A stretch of DNA of 13,215 bases from CAIMZW01 sp037135095. GTDB taxonomy: Bacteria; Actinomycetota; Actinomycetes; Nanopelagicales; Nanopelagicaceae. This document shows positions 7,600-13,215 of the stretch, piece by piece; the stretch's first letter is position 1; each line of letters starts with the position of its first letter. The stretch covers positions 1 to 13,215 of the forward strand of contig JBAXKZ010000033.1 in assembly GCA_037135095.1 (NCBI GenBank), read 5' to 3'. The notes below the pieces were generated by a model. It searched no databases and had not been told where the DNA came from. It was given only the letters and a program-made list of their open reading frames with translations. The position numbers were made by a program, and so were the translations under genes.

Positions 7600-7613
7600 A
7601 ACTATAGGATTTT
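7600..7613. promoter_or_regulatory. Candidate GntR operator, copy 2, abutting the regulator stop codon
   Basis: CTATAGGATTTT (7602-7613) is the exact reverse complement of AAAATCCTATAG at 7517-7528, so the two form a 12-bp inverted repeat about 74 bp apart. The left arm of this copy is imperfect (AACTATAGGA against TCCTATAGGA). It directly follows the GntR coding sequence. Confidence 0.55.
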
Positions 7614-7628
7614 CTAATTCGTAGTAAA
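7601..7628 (-). promoter_or_regulatory. Possible promoter for the binding protein/transporter operon
   Basis: On the minus strand TTTACT (7628-7623), a 16-nt spacer and TATAGT (7606-7601) form a plausible sigma-70-type promoter. The -35 lies in the last codons of the GntR gene and the -10 overlaps operator copy 2. The 149-bp region 7465-7613 would give a leader of about 130 nt. A second possible -10 overlaps operator copy 1, so the exact start is uncertain. Confidence 0.4.
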
Positions 7629-8288
7629 GACGTACGGCAGCATTCGGTCACGACTGCCCTCTAGGTGGGAGACCATGGCGGCACGCGCGGCCTTGGGATC
7701 TCTGGCAATCATGCTCTTCACGATCACCCCATGCTCCCGAAGCGCCTTTTGCTGGGCCGAAGGAGAGGTAGGACTTAAGCGGAAAAGGTGGAGGTGGCAA
7801 TGGCTCTTTAAGAAAGCGGATTCAATGAAGCTATTTCTTGCAAGCTTAAATATTAATTGGTGAAAGCGAGCATCGTGCTCAGAAAGTTGGCGGTAGGTCG
7901 AATACGTACTGCCGGTATGAATCTTCTTGCCATCTGCAAGTTCTGCTTTTAATTGCTCAATCCCATCCGAAGTTAAAATCTTGGTGGCGTTTTCGACTGC
8001 GCGTGGTTCAACTAAGAACCGAAATTCGTAAAGTTCTACTAATTGGCTTGGTGTGAGAATCGGAGTTGCCGAATAACCCGCTAGTGGTTTGCGCACAACT
8101 AACTCATCAGATTCAAGCCGCGCAAGCGCTTCGCGAATTGGGGTTTGAGATACTTTCAATCTGCGTGCTAGATCGTCAATTGAAACCCGATCACCGGGTT
8201 GAATGTCATGATCCATTAAAAGCGATTTGATCGACTCATAAATTTCATCGGTGAGTACTTGGCGCGTCTTCTCTTTTTTGACAGCCAT
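7614..8288 (-). CDS. GntR-family transcriptional regulator, FCD (FadR-type) subfamily
   Basis: A 224-aa DNA-binding repressor that probably senses a sugar acid of the pathway. The N-terminal winged helix-turn-helix (about 11-75) shows the GntR signature SIDDLARRLKVSQTPIREAL with LESDELV and the wing GYSATP. The C-terminal all-helical FCD domain carries the likely metal/ligand set Asp139 and His143 (DARFHQLIF), His186 (REHGVIV) and His208 (SHLEGSRDRM), typical of FCD proteins that bind small organic acids. It overlaps the upstream SDR gene by 1 bp (TAATG), so it is co-expressed with the fuconate dehydratase and SDR. Repeated palindromes beside both divergent promoters are its likely sites, which implies autoregulation. 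The effector could be L-fuconate or a keto-deoxy acid; that is inference. Confidence 0.9.
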   Translation of the reverse strand: MAVKKEKTRQVLTDEIYESIKSLLMDHDIQPGDRVSIDDLARRLKVSQTPIREALARLESDELVVRKPLAGYSATPILTPSQLVELYEFRFLVEPRAVENATKILTSDGIEQLKAELADGKKIHTGSTYSTYRQLSEHDARFHQLIFKLARNSFIESAFLKSHCHLHLFRLSPTSPSAQQKALREHGVIVKSMIARDPKAARAAMVSHLEGSRDRMLPYVFTTN

Positions 8289-9031
8289 TACTTGGGGATT
8301 CGCAATCCTTGCATGCCACCGTCTACGGCCAACGAAGTTCCAGTGGTTGAACCTTGAGCTGGACTAGCCAAATAACATATGGCGCTGGCAACTTCTTCGG
8401 CACTAACCAGTCGTCCCATCGGTTGGCGGGCTTCCAATTTTGTTCGCTCAGAACCGGGATCTGCGGCTTGTGCTAACAAACGCTTAACCCAAGGGGTATC
8501 TGCGGTTCCTGGATTTACACAGTTAACTCTTATTCCATCAGCCAAGAAATCATTCGCCATTGCCAAAGTTAAGGAAAGTACTGCTCCTTTTGTTGCACTA
8601 TAGATTGCGCGCATCGGGATTCCAGCTGTTGCAGCGACAGAACAGGTATTCACAATTGCAGCAACCGAACTCTTGCGAAGAAGTGGAAGGGCGTTACGAG
8701 AAGTTCGAGCAAGTCCAACAACGTTAACATTGAGAACGCGGGACCACTCTTCGTCGGTGGCAGTCTCTACTGAGCCAACTGCGCTGATGCCGGCATTGTT
8801 AATTAAAATATCTAACTTAGAAATTGCTGCAAATGCCGCGGTGACGGAGGCGCTATCTCCAATATCGCAGGAGACCCATGTTGCTACTCCAGCCATTTCG
8901 CCGGCAGCAATATCGAAACCAAATACGGTGGCACCCCGAGCAGCTAATTGTTGTGCGGTGGCCAGGCCAATTCCCGAACCAGCACCGGTAACAACTGCTG
9001 TTAGCCCCTCAAAATCACGGCCGTAGTCCAT
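8288..9031 (-). CDS. Short-chain dehydrogenase/reductase, likely 2-keto-3-deoxy-L-fuconate 4-dehydrogenase
   Basis: A 247-aa classical SDR. Cofactor motif TGAGSGIG (15-22), Asp40 at the end of the second strand (FGFD, favouring NAD+ over NADP+), NNAG (78-81), catalytic Ser131 (NTCSVAATAG) and the Tyr144/Lys148 pair (YSATK), then NPGTADTPW and the C-terminal LAVDGGMQG. The fold and NAD preference are read from the sequence. The substrate is inferred from the gene order: it sits 8 bp after L-fuconate dehydratase, whose product 2-keto-3-deoxy-L-fuconate is oxidised at C4 by an SDR in the known non-phosphorylating fucose pathway. It ends with a 1-bp overlap on the regulator gene. Alternative: another sugar or sugar-acid dehydrogenase such as an L-fucose dehydrogenase of SDR type. 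Confidence 0.82.
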   Translation of the reverse strand: MDYGRDFEGLTAVVTGAGSGIGLATAQQLAARGATVFGFDIAAGEMAGVATWVSCDIGDSASVTAAFAAISKLDILINNAGISAVGSVETATDEEWSRVLNVNVVGLARTSRNALPLLRKSSVAAIVNTCSVAATAGIPMRAIYSATKGAVLSLTLAMANDFLADGIRVNCVNPGTADTPWVKRLLAQAADPGSERTKLEARQPMGRLVSAEEVASAICYLASPAQGSTTGTSLAVDGGMQGLRIPK

Positions 9032-9039
9032 TTATCGTT

Positions 9040-10335
9040 TCACCCAACCCATTCTTTTCCAGTTGGATAAGTGTAGTCGGCAACACTTTCTTCGAACATT
9101 TCAGCCCCAGCCCCAGGTAGCGCTGGCGCCATATAACGGGCTCGCTCGATCTTGGTTGGAACCACAAAGTGTTCGTGTAAATGATCCACGAATTCGACAA
9201 CGCGATCCGGGTGTTCCCCGCCGACAGCGACGAAATCGAACATTGCCAAGTGTTGAACCATTTCGCAGAGACCCACACCCCCGGCGTGTGGGCAGACTGG
9301 AATCCCTAACTTTGCCGCCATCAATAGCATGGCGATATTTTCGTTTACTCCAGCTACTCGTGAGGCATCGATTTGGAGAAAGGAGAGAGACTTTGATTGC
9401 AACATCTGTTTGAATATTACGCGGTTAGCAACGTGTTCCCCGGTGGCAACTCGTACAGGTGCAATCGCTTTAGCAATTGCGGCATGTCCGACAACATCAT
9501 CTGGGTTGGTTGGTTCTTCCACCCAGTGAAGATTTACATCACCTAACGAGTTGATCCATTCGATTGCTACAGGCACATCCCAAACTTGATTGGCATCAAT
9601 CGCAAGACGAACATCGGGTCCTATAGCTTCCCGAGCTAATCGCAGGCGTCGCTTATCATCCTCGAGCGAAACTCCGCACTTCAGTTTAATAAGCGTAAAA
9701 CCATCGGCAACCGCTTGCTTTGCCAAGCGGACCATCTTTTCATCGGAGTAACCCAACCATCCTGGAGTGGTGGTGTAGGCGGGTAGGCCATCACGCACTA
9801 AATCTTTTTCTCGACTCTCTTTACCCAAAGCAGATTTTGTTAAAAGTTCTAAGGCTTCTGCCGGGGTAATTAAATCTGTGATGTACCGGAAATCCACTAA
9901 CTCGACGATCTCCGCGGGCGAAAGATCTGAAAGATATTTCCAGAGTGGTTTCTTCGCTCGCTTTGAAATTAAATCCCAAGCGGCATTGATAACGGCGCCG
10001 GCCGCCATATGTGTGACACCTTTTTCCGGGCCAAGCCAACGCATTTGGGAATCTCGCACCAAGCTTCGAGCAAATGCCCCCATAGTTTTTGCGAGATCAT
10101 CTACATCTCTACCTACTGCGTACCCAGCAAGAAGATCGATCGCGGCACATTGCAGGTCATTGCCGCGACCGATCGTGAAGACCAAACCGTGACCTGAAAG
10201 TCCTGGTTCATCGGTCTCCAGTACTAGATATGCCGCTGAATAGTCGGGATCTTGATTCATGGCATCAGAACCGTCGAGACCGCGCGAGGTAGGAAAGCGA
10301 ACATCTACCGTCTTGAATCCGGTTACCTTTGCCAT
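9040..10335 (-). CDS. fucD: L-fuconate dehydratase (enolase superfamily)
   Basis: A 431-aa enzyme converting L-fuconate to 2-keto-3-deoxy-L-fuconate with Mg2+. By eye it matches characterised Xanthomonas FucD along its whole length, including DVRFPTSRGLDGSDAMN, GLVFTIGRGND, RWLGPEKGVTHMA, YTTTPGWLGYSDEK and the C-terminal EFVDHLHEHF. Active-site residues are all present and shifted by one from the Xanthomonas numbering as I recall it: Lys217/Lys219 (IKLKCG), Asp247 (IDANQ), Glu273 (WVEEP), Glu300 (ATGEH) and the Asp323/His350 dyad (QIDASR, CPHAGG). The ATG at 10335 is preceded at 8 nt by a near-ideal GGGAGGT. It is the first gene of the leftward block and defines the pathway. This is the firmest substrate-level assignment in the window. 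Confidence 0.94.
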   Translation of the reverse strand: MAKVTGFKTVDVRFPTSRGLDGSDAMNQDPDYSAAYLVLETDEPGLSGHGLVFTIGRGNDLQCAAIDLLAGYAVGRDVDDLAKTMGAFARSLVRDSQMRWLGPEKGVTHMAAGAVINAAWDLISKRAKKPLWKYLSDLSPAEIVELVDFRYITDLITPAEALELLTKSALGKESREKDLVRDGLPAYTTTPGWLGYSDEKMVRLAKQAVADGFTLIKLKCGVSLEDDKRRLRLAREAIGPDVRLAIDANQVWDVPVAIEWINSLGDVNLHWVEEPTNPDDVVGHAAIAKAIAPVRVATGEHVANRVIFKQMLQSKSLSFLQIDASRVAGVNENIAMLLMAAKLGIPVCPHAGGVGLCEMVQHLAMFDFVAVGGEHPDRVVEFVDHLHEHFVVPTKIERARYMAPALPGAGAEMFEESVADYTYPTGKEWVG

Positions 10336-10340
10336 GGATC

Positions 10341-10387
10341 GTTACCTCCCGCTATTTATTCTTAAAGTCCTTACCGTAAGAGTTCAA
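10341..10387 (-). promoter_or_regulatory. Possible fucD promoter and strong ribosome site
   Basis: On the minus strand TTGAAC (10387-10382), an 18-nt spacer and AAGAAT (10363-10358) make a weak -35/-10 pair. GGGAGGTAAC (10350-10341) is the ribosome site for the ATG at 10335. The leader would be only about 15 nt. The spacer contains the palindrome at 10370-10380, and the recurrent operator at 10389-10400 lies directly upstream. Confidence 0.4.
10370..10380. promoter_or_regulatory. Second palindrome in the divergent promoter (CTTAC-C-GTAAG)
   Basis: CTTACCGTAAG is a perfect 5+1+5 inverted repeat inside the 72-bp divergent region, falling between the putative -35 and -10 of fucD and near the -35 position of the opposite promoter. 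Its sequence differs from the ATCCTATAGGAT-type sites, so a different regulator, or none, may use it. I saw no second copy in the window. Confidence 0.35.
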
Positions 10388-10388
10388 G

Positions 10389-10400
10389 ATCCTATACGAT
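10389..10400. promoter_or_regulatory. Candidate GntR operator, copy 3, in the divergent promoter
   Basis: ATCCTATACGAT differs at one position from the full palindrome ATCCTATAGGAT and shares ATCCTATA with the copy at 7520-7527. It overlaps the probable -10 of the aldo/keto reductase gene and abuts the fucD -35, so one bound repressor could silence both directions. Confidence 0.55.
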
Positions 10401-10408
10401 ATTTGGCA
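10395..10408 (+). promoter_or_regulatory. -10 element suggesting a leaderless transcript for the aldo/keto reductase
   Basis: TACGAT (10395-10400) fits the TANNNT pattern of a -10 and lies 7 nt before the A of the ATG at 10408. No Shine-Dalgarno-like sequence precedes that ATG. Transcription starting at the ATG itself, common in actinobacteria, would explain both facts. The -35 (around TTACCG, 10371-10376) is weak. Confidence 0.45.
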
Positions 10409-11385
10409 TGGCGCGACATAGTGAAAGAGTTTCAATCAAAGGGACTGCCCTTGAAGTCACCCGGCTGGGTCTGGGTACAGCACCGCTCGGCGGCTTATTC
10501 ACCTCCGTGGATGAGCAAGATAGCGATGACCTGATTGTCGCCGCCTTCGATCACGGGATTAATTTCTTTGACACCGCCCCTCAATATGGCCACGGGGTTG
10601 CCGAGCAACGTCTTGGCCGAATTCTGCAGCGAGTTGGCAAACCCTTCGTACTTGAAACCAAGGTTGGACGAGTTCTAAATCCAACCAACCAGGCGGATAA
10701 GGCCTGGTTTGCCGATGCCGATCCCCATCTAGAACCGATCTTCGATTTTTCCGCCGACGGCGTAAAGCGATCGATCGAAGATAGCTTGCGCCGACTAGGC
10801 GTGGATCACATTGATATCGCGCTCTTGCATGATGCGGAGGACCATTTGCCCCAAGCAATTGAGGAGGCATACCCGGTTCTGGATTCGCTGCGCTCTCAAG
10901 GAGTTATCAAAGCAGTTGGCATGGGACTTAATCTCTGTCAGCCTTCCGTGACGATTATGAAAAATACCGATTTAAATGTGGCTCTGATTGCGGGTAGGTA
11001 CACGCTGCTGGACCAAGAAGGACAAGAGGAGTTATTCCCACTCGCACTGAAGAAAAATGTTTCTATCTTGGCAGCTGGAGTATTTAACTCCGGCGTACTC
11101 GCGAATCCAGTTGCAGGTGCAAAATACAATTATGTGGATGCCTCAGATGAAGTGATCAAGCGAGCTCAAGAGATCGGAAAATTCCTGCGGGAACGAAATA
11201 TTCCGTTGACAGCTGCTGCGCTCCAATTTCCACTTCGACATCCTGCTGTGACAGCGGTGCTAACAGGCTCTAGAAATAGAGCCGAACTCGAATCAAACAT
11301 CAAGGATTTTGATGTAACTATCCCCGATTCAATTTGGGCAGAACTTGAGGCTTCTGGCTTGGTTGCGAAATTGAAGGTTTCATAA
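10408..11385 (+). CDS. Aldo/keto reductase, likely L-fucose (D-threo-aldose) 1-dehydrogenase
   Basis: A 325-aa TIM-barrel oxidoreductase, likely oxidising the sugar at C1 to its lactone with NAD(P)+. The full AKR catalytic tetrad is visible: Asp55 and Tyr60 (FFDTAPQYGHG), Lys85 (LETKVGRVL) and His141 (LLHD). The opening LGLGTAPLGGLF, FFDTAPQYGHGVAEQRLG and ETKVGRVLNP are characteristic of the D-threo-aldose / L-fucose / L-galactose dehydrogenase clade. The cofactor end has VLTGSRNRAELESN. It heads the rightward block, with the mutarotase gene 1 bp after its stop. The start at 10408 has no ribosome site and may be leaderless. Substrate is inferred from family and the adjacent fucD; L-galactose and D-arabinose share the relevant stereochemistry and are credible too. 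Confidence 0.87.
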   Translation: MARHSERVSIKGTALEVTRLGLGTAPLGGLFTSVDEQDSDDLIVAAFDHGINFFDTAPQYGHGVAEQRLGRILQRVGKPFVLETKVGRVLNPTNQADKAWFADADPHLEPIFDFSADGVKRSIEDSLRRLGVDHIDIALLHDAEDHLPQAIEEAYPVLDSLRSQGVIKAVGMGLNLCQPSVTIMKNTDLNVALIAGRYTLLDQEGQEELFPLALKKNVSILAAGVFNSGVLANPVAGAKYNYVDASDEVIKRAQEIGKFLRERNIPLTAAALQFPLRHPAVTAVLTGSRNRAELESNIKDFDVTIPDSIWAELEASGLVAKLKVS

Positions 11386-11386
11386 A

Positions 11387-11716
11387 ATGACCGTCAAGCG
11401 AATTTCCTCACTAATCAACGTTAAACCTGAAGCCATTGCCGAATACGAACGAGTCCACGCCGCCGTCTGGCCTGAAGTTTTAGCGACTTTGCATCGCTGT
11501 AATGTGCGTAATTACTCGATATTTCGTTACAACAATCTCCTAGTTTCCTACATGGAATATGTCGGAACCGATTACGAAGCTGATATGGCTTCAATCGCAT
11601 CCGATCCAAAGACCAAAGAATGGTGGCTAGTCACCGACCCAATGCAATCGAAAGTTGAAGGAGCTCTTGAATCAGAATGGTGGCATGTTATTCCCGAAGT
11701 TTTTCACCTTGACTGA
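11387..11716 (+). CDS. L-rhamnose/L-fucose mutarotase (RhaM-type)
   Basis: A 109-aa dimeric alpha/beta-barrel enzyme that interconverts alpha and beta anomers of a deoxy-sugar, here presumably feeding the right anomer to the sugar dehydrogenase. Compared by eye with E. coli RhaM it keeps EYERVHAAVWPE (catalytic-region Tyr20, His24, Trp28), NYSIF, the WW pair at 79-80, a following TDPM and the C-terminal EVFHLD (EVFYLP in RhaM). Length is normal for the family (about 104-114 aa). This family contains both rhamnose and fucose mutarotases; fucose is favoured only by its neighbours. It starts 1 bp after the aldo/keto reductase stop. Its stop codon TGA shares a base with an ATG (TGATG) that opens a six-codon frame leading to the next gene. 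Confidence 0.88.
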   Translation: MTVKRISSLINVKPEAIAEYERVHAAVWPEVLATLHRCNVRNYSIFRYNNLLVSYMEYVGTDYEADMASIASDPKTKEWWLVTDPMQSKVEGALESEWWHVIPEVFHLD

Positions 11717-11736
11717 TGAATACACTCCGACAATGA
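11716..11736 (+). other. Six-codon mini-ORF bridging two genes (possible translational relay)
   Basis: ATG AAT ACA CTC CGA CAA TGA. Its ATG overlaps the mutarotase stop (TGATG) and its stop overlaps the ATG of the FAH gene (ATGA). The FAH start has no ribosome site, so terminating ribosomes may re-initiate through this short frame. Translation is not demonstrated. Confidence 0.3.
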
Positions 11737-12593
11737 AACTAGCGGCACTTAAAACCTCAAAGCATTCTCATCAACTTTCGATTCTTGAAGCGGGAATTCA
11801 TTACGCAATCCCCGGAATAACTTCGCTCACCGACTTGCATCAGCTAACGCTGGTGGAAATTCAGAAGTTGTTGAAAGAGCGCGGCGAAATAATTACTGGT
11901 ATGCCGGTGGCACCAATCTCGCCTGAAATTGAACTATGGGGCGCTGGTGTTACCTATTTGCGATCTCGCGATGCACGCAAAGAAGAGAGCGGAGTTCCAG
12001 ATGTCTACCAAAAGGTTTATGAAGCTGATCGCCCTGAACTTTTCTATAAGAGCAATGCGATTCGTACTAATACCTCTAATCAACCGATAGGAATCCGATT
12101 TGATTGTCCAGCATCGGTTCCGGAACCTGAAGTTGCAATTTATGTAAATAAGTACCAAGAAGTAATCGGTTACTCAATTTGTAATGATGTGACAGCCCGC
12201 ACTATTGAAGGTGAAAATCCGCTCTATCTTTCGCAGGCAAAAATTTACGTGGGCTCAACCGCATTAGGCCCAGATATAACACCAAGCTGGTTAGTTCCAC
12301 CGGCCGCCGAAATGAAGATTGAAGCGAAAATCATTCGAGCTGGTGAAGTGGTTTGGCAGGCGCAAACTTCTCTTGGCGCACTGAACCGCACTCTTGCTGA
12401 TTTGGTTTCTTACCTATTTCGTTGCCAATACTTTCCTTACGGAGCGATTCTTTCTACCGGAACCGGAATCGTGCCTCCCATGGATGTGGCTCTTCAAGCC
12501 AATGACACCGTTGAAATAGTCGTTGCAGGTGTCGGAACGCTACGCAATACCGTTGCGATCATCCCGGAATCTCCGAAGGGGTATTTGTCATGA
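11733..12593 (+). CDS. FAH-superfamily sugar-acid enzyme, 2-keto-3-deoxy-D-arabinonate dehydratase-like
   Basis: A 286-aa fumarylacetoacetate-hydrolase-fold protein using Mg2+. Metal ligands are probably Glu131 and Glu133 (SVPEPEVAIYV) and Asp152 (CNDVTAR). The following ENPLYLSQAKIYVG (161-174) and the early LWGAGVTYLRSRD and YEKVYDA-like YQKVYEADRPELFYK match the archaeal 2-keto-3-deoxy-D-arabinonate dehydratase, rather than the bacterial 2,4-diketo-3-deoxy-acid hydrolases that carry an NYRDHAxE-type segment. The C-terminus has STGTGIVPP. Two roles compete: hydrolysis of 2,4-diketo-3-deoxy-L-fuconate to pyruvate and L-lactate, or dehydration of a keto-deoxy pentonate. I chose the ATG at 11733 (MKLAALKTS); in-frame ATGs at 11655 and 11685 lie inside the mutarotase gene. 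The stop overlaps the next start as ATGA. Confidence 0.82.
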   Translation: MKLAALKTSKHSHQLSILEAGIHYAIPGITSLTDLHQLTLVEIQKLLKERGEIITGMPVAPISPEIELWGAGVTYLRSRDARKEESGVPDVYQKVYEADRPELFYKSNAIRTNTSNQPIGIRFDCPASVPEPEVAIYVNKYQEVIGYSICNDVTARTIEGENPLYLSQAKIYVGSTALGPDITPSWLVPPAAEMKIEAKIIRAGEVVWQAQTSLGALNRTLADLVSYLFRCQYFPYGAILSTGTGIVPPMDVALQANDTVEIVVAGVGTLRNTVAIIPESPKGYLS

Positions 12594-13215
12594 AACCGAT
12601 AGTCGCTTGGACGCAATGGTCTGACTTGGTTGGTCCAGATGGTGTTGACATGCGCTCTCCGGCCAACTTCCCATTGGACAGTTCCGACCTATCGGAAATA
12701 ACTTTCTATGTTCCCACCTATTTCATCGGAAAAAAGGGCTTGGATTATGTGCCCGAAATGAGCCATTTAGAAACTCTTCAAATGCCAAATGCTGGTTACG
12801 AAGATGCGCTGCCCTATTTAAGGCCAGGAATGACACTTTGCAATGCGACCGGAGTACATGACGCCTCGACCGCGGAATTGGCAGTTGGATTAGCTATCGC
12901 CGCCAGACGCGGCTTCCCCCAGTTTATGAGCAATCAATCCAATGCGATCTGGGATCATCGTCGGTGGACCTCATTTAGCGACAGCAAAATTGGAATTATT
13001 GGTTACGGTTCTATTGGACAACAAATTGCAAGAAATCTTTCTGGATTTGAAGTTGAGGTAACTGGGTTTAGTAAATCTGGGCGTGCTGGATCTAAATTGA
13101 TCTCGGAGTTGGATCAATATCTGCCGGATTTAGATATCGTAATTTTGATTTTGCCGCTAAACCCAGAGTCCCAACATTTATTTGATGCCCGCAGATTGGC
13201 GTTAATGAAAGATGG
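12590..13215 (+). CDS. D-isomer-specific 2-hydroxyacid dehydrogenase, N-terminal part (runs off the right edge)
   Basis: About 208 residues are present of a family usually 300-330 aa long. The split N-terminal substrate domain (MKPIVAWTQWSDL, NAGYEDALPYL, NATGVHDASTAELAVGLAI) is followed by the NAD(P)-binding domain with GYGSIGQQIA and the conserved VILILPLNPESQHLF. The Arg-Glu-His catalytic residues lie mostly beyond the window. The enzyme should interconvert a 2-ketoacid and a D-2-hydroxyacid, but the substrate is not evident; no step of the textbook fucose route needs it. The ATG overlaps the FAH stop (ATGA) and has AAGGGG (12576-12581) about 8 nt upstream, so it belongs to the same operon. 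An NADP-type hydroxypyruvate/glyoxylate reductase is one alternative. Confidence 0.88.
   Translation, partial: MKPIVAWTQWSDLVGPDGVDMRSPANFPLDSSDLSEITFYVPTYFIGKKGLDYVPEMSHLETLQMPNAGYEDALPYLRPGMTLCNATGVHDASTAELAVGLAIAARRGFPQFMSNQSNAIWDHRRWTSFSDSKIGIIGYGSIGQQIARNLSGFEVEVTGFSKSGRAGSKLISELDQYLPDLDIVILILPLNPESQHLFDARRLALMKD

Noticed and set aside
8673..9026. 117-codon plus-strand frame opposite the SDR gene
   Set aside because: Composition is low in complexity (Ala/Pro/Ser/Thr) and mirrors the SDR coding frame; no independent evidence of coding.
9619..9628. TCCTATAGCT inside fucD, resembling the candidate operator
   Set aside because: Two mismatches to the palindrome, located mid-gene in conserved coding sequence (AIGPD region); more likely chance.
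11655..11732. Earlier in-frame starts for the FAH gene
   Set aside because: These codons lie inside the mutarotase gene and encode nothing like the family N-terminus, which begins naturally at MKLAAL.
1..13215. Mobile element, phage, defence or CRISPR content
   Set aside because: No transposase, integrase, terminal repeats or spaced repeats seen; every long stretch is explained by metabolic or transport genes.

Overview
The window looks like a chromosomal sugar-catabolism island from an actinobacterium. The evidence is an FprA-type (adrenodoxin-reductase-like) ferredoxin/NADP reductase that matches mycobacterial FprA by eye, an RbsA-type ABC importer, an FCD-type GntR regulator and very tight gene packing, at roughly 50% G+C. 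Intermediate G+C with wall-to-wall small operons would fit a streamlined freshwater lineage such as Nanopelagicales (acI), but that placement is inference from style. I see no mobile element, rRNA, tRNA or CRISPR.

Layout. Two gene blocks diverge from a 72-bp promoter region (10336-10407). The leftward block begins with L-fuconate dehydratase (fucD-like, 9040-10335), a short-chain dehydrogenase (8288-9031) and a GntR/FCD regulator (7614-8288). A 149-bp promoter/operator region follows, then a sugar-binding protein (6427-7464), an intercistronic stem-loop, a second enolase-superfamily sugar-acid dehydratase with a TTG start (5254-6342), two permeases (4229-5257, 3249-4229), a two-domain ABC ATPase (1750-3252), an FMN-dependent L-lactate/2-hydroxyacid dehydrogenase (514-1737) and a truncated fprA-like gene (1-482). 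The rightward block is an aldo/keto reductase (10408-11385), a RhaM-type mutarotase (11387-11716), an FAH-superfamily protein (11733-12593) and a truncated D-isomer 2-hydroxyacid dehydrogenase (12590-13215, running off the edge).

How the genes fit together. The most economical reading is non-phosphorylating catabolism of L-fucose, perhaps with analogues such as D-arabinose or L-galactose. The importer brings in the sugar, the mutarotase supplies the right anomer, and the AKR oxidises C1 to the lactone. FucD dehydrates L-fuconate to 2-keto-3-deoxy-L-fuconate, the SDR oxidises this to the 2,4-diketo acid, and a hydrolase splits it to pyruvate and L-lactate, which the FMN enzyme returns to pyruvate. 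Two points do not fit cleanly. No fuconolactonase is visible. The FAH protein resembles the archaeal 2-keto-3-deoxy-D-arabinonate dehydratase clade more than the usual diketo-acid hydrolases. A second dehydratase and a hydroxyacid dehydrogenase also lack an obvious step.

Regulation. A near-identical palindrome (ATCCTATAGGAT-like) occurs twice upstream of the binding-protein gene and once in the divergent promoter, each overlapping a plausible -10 element. It is a strong candidate operator for the GntR protein encoded in the middle.
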